DNA from: Asaia bogorensis
GTDB taxonomy: Bacteria; Pseudomonadota; Alphaproteobacteria; Acetobacterales; Acetobacteraceae
NCBI GenBank assembly: GCA_945874515.1
Contig: CAMCHA010000064.1
Span: 1-9,102, forward strand
Direction of reading: 5' to 3'
DNA length: 9,102 nucleotides
The stretch's first letter is position 1; each line of letters starts with the position of its first letter. Shown here piece by piece: positions 5,953 through 9,102 of the stretch. The position numbers and the translations under genes were made by a program. Under the pieces are notes generated by a model, which made no database searches, had not been told where the DNA came from, and saw nothing but the letters and a program-made list of their open reading frames with translations.

Positions 5953-7617
5953 TCAGGCTTCTCCGTAATGAATACGGCGATAGGGGCGGGACACCACCGT
6001 ATCATCCGTATGCACATCCCAAAGGCTGGCGCTATTGCCGCTTTGGTGGGCCTCGAACATCGCGCCCATTTGGCCGAGCGCACTCACGGTCTGGCCGCGC
6101 ACGCCAAAGCCATTGGCCACACCGGCCAAATCGCCGCGGCCATGAATGACAATGCCGGCATCAATATTGCCAGCGCGGAACTTGTGAATCTCCGCGCCAT
6201 AGCCGCCATCATTGATGATCGCCATCAGGAATTTGGTGCCATGCCGGCGCGCGGTTTCCAATTCCTGGATATGCATCAGCAAGCTGCCATCGCCTTCAAT
6301 CAGCAACACCTTGCCGTCCTTGCGCGCGGCGGCCACGCCAATCGCCGCCGGCAGGCCATTGCCGATGGCGCCGAAATCGCTCACCACATGATAGCGCTCG
6401 GCGGCGCGACCCTTCAGATAGGTCATGGCAAAGCCAAGGTAATGGCCACCGCCAATCACCACATCCCAATCCTTGGGCACCACCGCATCCAATTCCATGA
6501 TCGCCTTGCGCGGATCAACCGTGCCGGGCGCAATGGTGAATTCCTTGCGGTCCGGCACATCGGCAGCAATCAGCGCGGCCAGCTCATCACTGCGGAAGCG
6601 CTTGCCGCCTGCACCATGGCGCTTGATCGCGGCGGTGACGGCTTCCGCCGCCGCCTTGGCATCGGCGCGAATATGCAAATCCGCCGTGCGCAGCCCCTGC
6701 CATAGCCCACGCGGGCCGATATCAATCTGCACCGTCTGCGCGCCTGGATAAAGGTAACCGCTTTCCGTCGTATAGGCGCCAAGTCCAACGCCAAGCCCGA
6801 TCACCAGATCGGCTTCCGCAAAGCGTTCGCGCGAGAAATCGCTGGCATAGGCGCCGGAGATATCCATGGCGAAGCGATTGCCGGTAAACAGCCCCTTGGC
6901 CTGGAGCGAGGTGGTGAGTAGCGCGCCCATGGCTTCCGCCATTTCTTCAATCGCTTCACGCGCCTGGGACAGCTTCGCGCCACGGCCTGCGATGATGATC
7001 GGCTTTTCGGAAGCAGCGATCAGCTCGACCAGCTTTTCAACGAGTATGGGGTCCGGCTGCGGGCGCTGCGCCGCGGGCAGATAATCAGCCGATGGGATGT
7101 AATCCACCATATGCGGGTAGGCCTGCTTTTGCAGGTCCATCGGAATGCTGATCACGACCGGCCGGCGTTCCAGCGCGGCAAAATGGAAGGCTTCGCGCAC
7201 ATTTTCCAAGGCGCGATCCATGGTTTTTACTGAGATATGATGCGCGCCTGTCGCTTGCGTCAGCGGCGCCATATCAATCTGCTGGATGTAATAGGGCGCG
7301 GCGATGGGCGAATCGCCCGCAAACACCACCATCGGCGTATTGGCGCGCGCGGCAATCGCAAGCCCGGTCATGATTTGCGTGAAGCCCGGCCCGCAGGTGG
7401 TGGAAGCCACACCCACCTTGCCGGTGGCGCGCGCATAGGCATCCGCCATCGCGACAGCGCAATGTTCATGCCGGGCGTGGATGACGTTCATCCCCGGCTG
7501 GCGCTGCATCGCCTCGGTCCAATACATATTCGCGTCACCCATCAGGGTGAAAAGCGTATCGCAGCCTTCTTGCGCGAAAACGGTTGCCAGAACGTCTGAA
7601 AGCTTGGGCGCTGCCAT
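5953..7617 (-). CDS. Thiamine-diphosphate-dependent enzyme, acetolactate synthase large subunit-like, 554 aa
   Basis: Three-domain ThDP enzyme. The N-terminal Pyr domain has the cofactor-activating Glu51 in HARHEHCAVAMADAYA. The central domain (about 190-330) carries PIIIAGRGA (206-214). The C-terminal PP domain has the Mg/ThDP motif GDGS (442-445) ending in IINDGGYG (467-474); Asp443 is one metal ligand and Asp470 replaces the second Asn of the usual NN, a variation I recall from related enzymes. Members make or break C-C bonds next to a keto group by decarboxylating 2-keto acids or related compounds. It is unlikely to be the housekeeping biosynthetic acetolactate synthase: no regulatory small-subunit gene adjoins and the motifs differ. 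Substrate unknown. The start lies 2 bases after the stop of the CoxG-like gene, with AAAGGGA upstream inside that gene's last codons, which indicates co-transcription and probably translational coupling. Confidence 0.9.
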   Translation of the reverse strand: MAAPKLSDVLATVFAQEGCDTLFTLMGDANMYWTEAMQRQPGMNVIHARHEHCAVAMADAYARATGKVGVASTTCGPGFTQIMTGLAIAARANTPMVVFAGDSPIAAPYYIQQIDMAPLTQATGAHHISVKTMDRALENVREAFHFAALERRPVVISIPMDLQKQAYPHMVDYIPSADYLPAAQRPQPDPILVEKLVELIAASEKPIIIAGRGAKLSQAREAIEEMAEAMGALLTTSLQAKGLFTGNRFAMDISGAYASDFSRERFAEADLVIGLGVGLGAYTTESGYLYPGAQTVQIDIGPRGLWQGLRTADLHIRADAKAAAEAVTAAIKRHGAGGKRFRSDELAALIAADVPDRKEFTIAPGTVDPRKAIMELDAVVPKDWDVVIGGGHYLGFAMTYLKGRAAERYHVVSDFGAIGNGLPAAIGVAAARKDGKVLLIEGDGSLLMHIQELETARRHGTKFLMAIINDGGYGAEIHKFRAGNIDAGIVIHGRGDLAGVANGFGVRGQTVSALGQMGAMFEAHQSGNSASLWDVHTDDTVVSRPYRRIHYGEA

Positions 7618-7619
7618 GG

Positions 7620-8249
7620 TTAGTTTTTCCCTTTACCGAAAAGGCTGCTGATCCAGGATAGAAAGGCCCGCCAGAGCAGGCCGAAAGCATTGATCTCCGC
7701 CGCCGGCGCCGGTGGCGGCGGGGCAGGGGGCGTGGCTGGTGCCGCCGCCATTGAGGGCGCATCCGCCCCGTTGTCCGATGCCGTGGGTGAGGCTGCCGGC
7801 GCGGCAGCCATGGCGCGGTTCGCCATATTATTCGCGAATTCCGCCAAAAGGGCGCGCGCCACATGCACGCCGCCGGCATTGGCGAAAGTCTCCAAAGGCC
7901 CGGTCACGGTGAAGCTGCCATTCACCGTCAGCCTGGTGCTATTCCCTTCCGCCGCCGCCAGCACTTCCCCATTCGCCAGCGCCCGCGATGCCCCGCGCTG
8001 ATCAATCCCCCGCCCTTCAATGCTGCAGCGATGCGAATCATGGTCGTAATCAAGCTTCGCTTCACCGCGAAAGGCAGCAACAGTCGGGCCGAATTTCACC
8101 TTGATGGAACCGCGCCAGAGCCCATCCCCGGTCGAGGGTGCCAGTTGCGCGCCGGGGATACAGGCCGCGACCTCGGCCGGGTCGCTCAGCAAGGGCCAAA
8201 CCACGCCAAGCGGCGCGGGGATCAGGGTTTGTTCCGAAATATCGGGCAT
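7620..8249 (-). CDS. CoxG-like SRPBCC-domain protein with Ala/Pro linker and hydrophobic C-terminal tail, 209 aa
   Basis: Residues about 3-146 match the CoxG branch of the START/SRPBCC superfamily, a helix-grip fold with a deep hydrophobic pocket: IPAPLGVVWPLLSDPAEVA, CIPGAQL (30-36), WRGSIKVKFGPTVAAFRGEA (45-64, the most diagnostic stretch), SIEGRG and LTVNGSFTVTGPL (107-119). A low-complexity Ala/Pro linker (about 147-184) leads to a hydrophobic/aromatic tail AFGLLWRAFLSWISSLFGKG (188-207) likely to dock on the membrane. CoxG of aerobic Mo-containing CO dehydrogenase clusters has this pocket-linker-membrane layout and is implicated in membrane attachment and quinone handling. No coxL, coxM or coxS is visible here. 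The frame opens at a TTG at 8309, but MPDISEQTL from the ATG at 8249 is the natural family start. The neighbour on the same strand 2 bases downstream is the ThDP enzyme. Confidence 0.85.
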   Translation of the reverse strand: MPDISEQTLIPAPLGVVWPLLSDPAEVAACIPGAQLAPSTGDGLWRGSIKVKFGPTVAAFRGEAKLDYDHDSHRCSIEGRGIDQRGASRALANGEVLAAAEGNSTRLTVNGSFTVTGPLETFANAGGVHVARALLAEFANNMANRAMAAAPAASPTASDNGADAPSMAAAPATPPAPPPPAPAAEINAFGLLWRAFLSWISSLFGKGKN

Positions 8250-8293
8250 GGTGCTGCGAGGTATCCTGCAAGAGAAACGCACCCTGCGCAAAG

Positions 8294-8319
8294 CTGGCGC
8301 CGGGCGCAAGCCCAGCCAG
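8294..8319 (-). other. Imperfect hairpin in the gap between the M16 and CoxG-like genes
   Basis: The 79-base gap 8250-8328 holds CTGGC (8294-8298) / GCCAG (8315-8319) enclosing GGGC (8302-8305) / GCCC (8310-8313), with an asymmetric internal loop and a 4-base apical loop. No T run follows on the minus strand, so I do not call a terminator and cannot say whether the M16 gene and the downstream pair share a transcript. No convincing promoter was seen in the gap. Confidence 0.25.
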
Positions 8320-8328
8320 ATTTTGAAA

Positions 8329-9102
8329 CTACAGCCCCACCGGCCTACCCGCCACTGTCACCGAAAGCGCCTCTGGCTTCAGCAGCCGCCGCGCCATGCG
8401 CGCCGCATCATCGCGGGTAATGGCGCGCAGCCTGTCCGATCTTCCATCCAGCCAATCAATCGGCCGCCCATTGCGCTGCATGGCGATCAGCGTATTGGCG
8501 ATGCGTCGGCTATCGGTGAATTGCAGCGCGAGCGACCCGGTCAGGAACGCAATCGCTTCCGTCATCTCGGCATCATTCGGCCCATCAGCCGCCATGAGCA
8601 CCCATTCATCGCGCGTCACGCTAAGCGCTTCGGCGATCTTGCCATTATCGCTCGCGACACTGCCGACAAGCACGCCGCCGCCAAAACCGGTATCGAGCCC
8701 AACCCCGATCCCATAGGTCAGCCCGCGCTTGACGCGCACGGATTCCGTGAGCCGCGATGAAAACCCGCCGCCACCGAAAACCCGCAGCACAATCTGCGCC
8801 GTTTCGAATTGCGGATCGCGCGCGCCGATCCCGTCATGCCCAAAAATCGCCTGAGATTGCGGGCTATCCATGCCGATCACGCGCTGACCAAAGCTGGTAA
8901 AGGCGGGCAGCGCCGCCGGCGTTGCGGGGGCGCCCGCGGGCAGCCCCGCGAAAAGCCGATCCATCAGCGCGGCCAGTGCTTCTGGCTTGATGGCGCCTGC
9001 GGCGGCAATGGTCAGCCCGTCCCGCCGCAATTGCTGGCCAAGCAGGCCGCGCAGATCATCGGCGCTGATGGCGGCCAGGCTCTCCGCCGTGCCGCCTGAA
9101 GG
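8329..9102 (-). CDS. M16-family (insulinase/pitrilysin-like) zinc peptidase-type protein, C-terminal 257 residues (5' end outside window)
   Basis: The frame stays open to the window edge at 9102 (first visible residues PSGGTAESLAAISADDL), so the gene is partial. The visible part is the end of one M16 half and the second M16_C-type domain: LTIAAAGAIKPEAL, then DSPQSQAIFGHDGIGARDP, and the signature VFGGGGFSSRLTESVRVKRG followed by LTYG. There Arg117 and Tyr130 (counted from the first visible residue) match the conserved substrate-side R...Y pair. The zinc-binding HxxEH motif lies in the N-terminal half, so activity cannot be judged: bacterial M16 proteins often come as an active subunit plus an inactive partner carrying the R/Y pair. 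Location is probably periplasmic, but the signal peptide is off the edge. The stop at 8329-8331 is TAG, 79 bases before the CoxG-like start. Confidence 0.88.
   Translation of the reverse strand, partial: PSGGTAESLAAISADDLRGLLGQQLRRDGLTIAAAGAIKPEALAALMDRLFAGLPAGAPATPAALPAFTSFGQRVIGMDSPQSQAIFGHDGIGARDPQFETAQIVLRVFGGGGFSSRLTESVRVKRGLTYGIGVGLDTGFGGGVLVGSVASDNGKIAEALSVTRDEWVLMAADGPNDAEMTEAIAFLTGSLALQFTDSRRIANTLIAMQRNGRPIDWLDGRSDRLRAITRDDAARMARRLLKPEALSVTVAGRPVGL

Noticed and set aside
5061..6083. Long minus-strand open frame (340 codons) antisense to the crotonase gene
   Set aside because: Composition is Arg/His/Ala-rich without domain motifs, and the opposite strand carries a clear crotonase-fold protein with a ribosome site.
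5770..6705. Long plus-strand open frame (311 codons) running across the convergent junction
   Set aside because: It overlaps the end of the crotonase gene and the antisense of the ThDP enzyme, reads through a strong terminator and shows no recognisable motif. It is a shadow frame typical of GC-rich DNA.
5953..7617. ThDP enzyme as oxalyl-CoA decarboxylase partnered with a formyl-CoA transferase at the left edge
   Set aside because: Attractive because family III CoA-transferases include Frc, but the sequence lacks features I associate with Oxc, the genes are about 6 kb apart on separate transcripts, and a CoxG-like gene intervenes in its operon instead.
1..9102. Defence system, mobile element, CRISPR array, tRNA/rRNA or phage genes
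   Set aside because: I saw no regularly spaced repeats, transposase, integrase, recombinase, tRNA-like cloverleaf or toxin-antitoxin pair; all sizeable frames are metabolic, transport or protease genes or their shadows.

Overview
This is a GC-rich bacterial chromosomal window with densely packed genes and short intergenic gaps. The gene content (two family III CoA-transferases, a Bug/TctC-type periplasmic binding protein with no linked membrane subunits, a crotonase-fold protein, a ThDP enzyme, a CoxG-like protein) and the codon style suggest an alphaproteobacterium, most likely an Acetobacteraceae/Roseomonas-like member of the Rhodospirillales. The taxon is inferred from resemblance to remembered proteins; no rRNA or other marker is present.

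Layout. Positions 1-103 (minus) hold the first 34 codons of a family III CoA-transferase, divergent from a complete, unusually arranged CoA-transferase homologue (203-1606, plus). That gene converges on an exported trypsin-like S1C protease (1614-2540, minus). The protease is divergent from a class III PLP aminotransferase of the glutamate-1-semialdehyde aminomutase type (2585-3880, plus). An AT-richer leader of 122 bases with a hairpin and a strong Shine-Dalgarno site precedes a Bug-family solute-binding protein (4003-4986, plus). It is followed by an unusual interlocking hairpin element and a clear intrinsic terminator. A crotonase-fold protein lacking both usual catalytic glutamates follows (5124-5903, plus) and ends in two GC-rich hairpins, the second a terminator.

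The right third is a minus-strand run: the C-terminal part of an M16 zinc-peptidase-family protein (8329-9102, cut by the window edge), a CoxG-like SRPBCC protein with a hydrophobic C-terminal tail (7620-8249), and an acetolactate-synthase-like ThDP enzyme (5953-7617). The last two are separated by 2 bases and very probably co-transcribed.

How they fit together. The theme is uptake and CoA/ThDP/PLP chemistry of small organic acids, but no complete known pathway can be assembled. The aminotransferase, binding protein and crotonase lie in one direction but are separated by leader and terminator signals, so they look like independent or partly read-through units. I see no CRISPR array, mobile element, tRNA, rRNA or defence system, and no stretch over 300 bases without a gene. 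The most notable signals are the CoxG-like/ThDP pair without CO dehydrogenase genes in view, the crotonase with both glutamates replaced, the rearranged CoA-transferase, and the interlocking hairpin before the terminator at 5029-5054.
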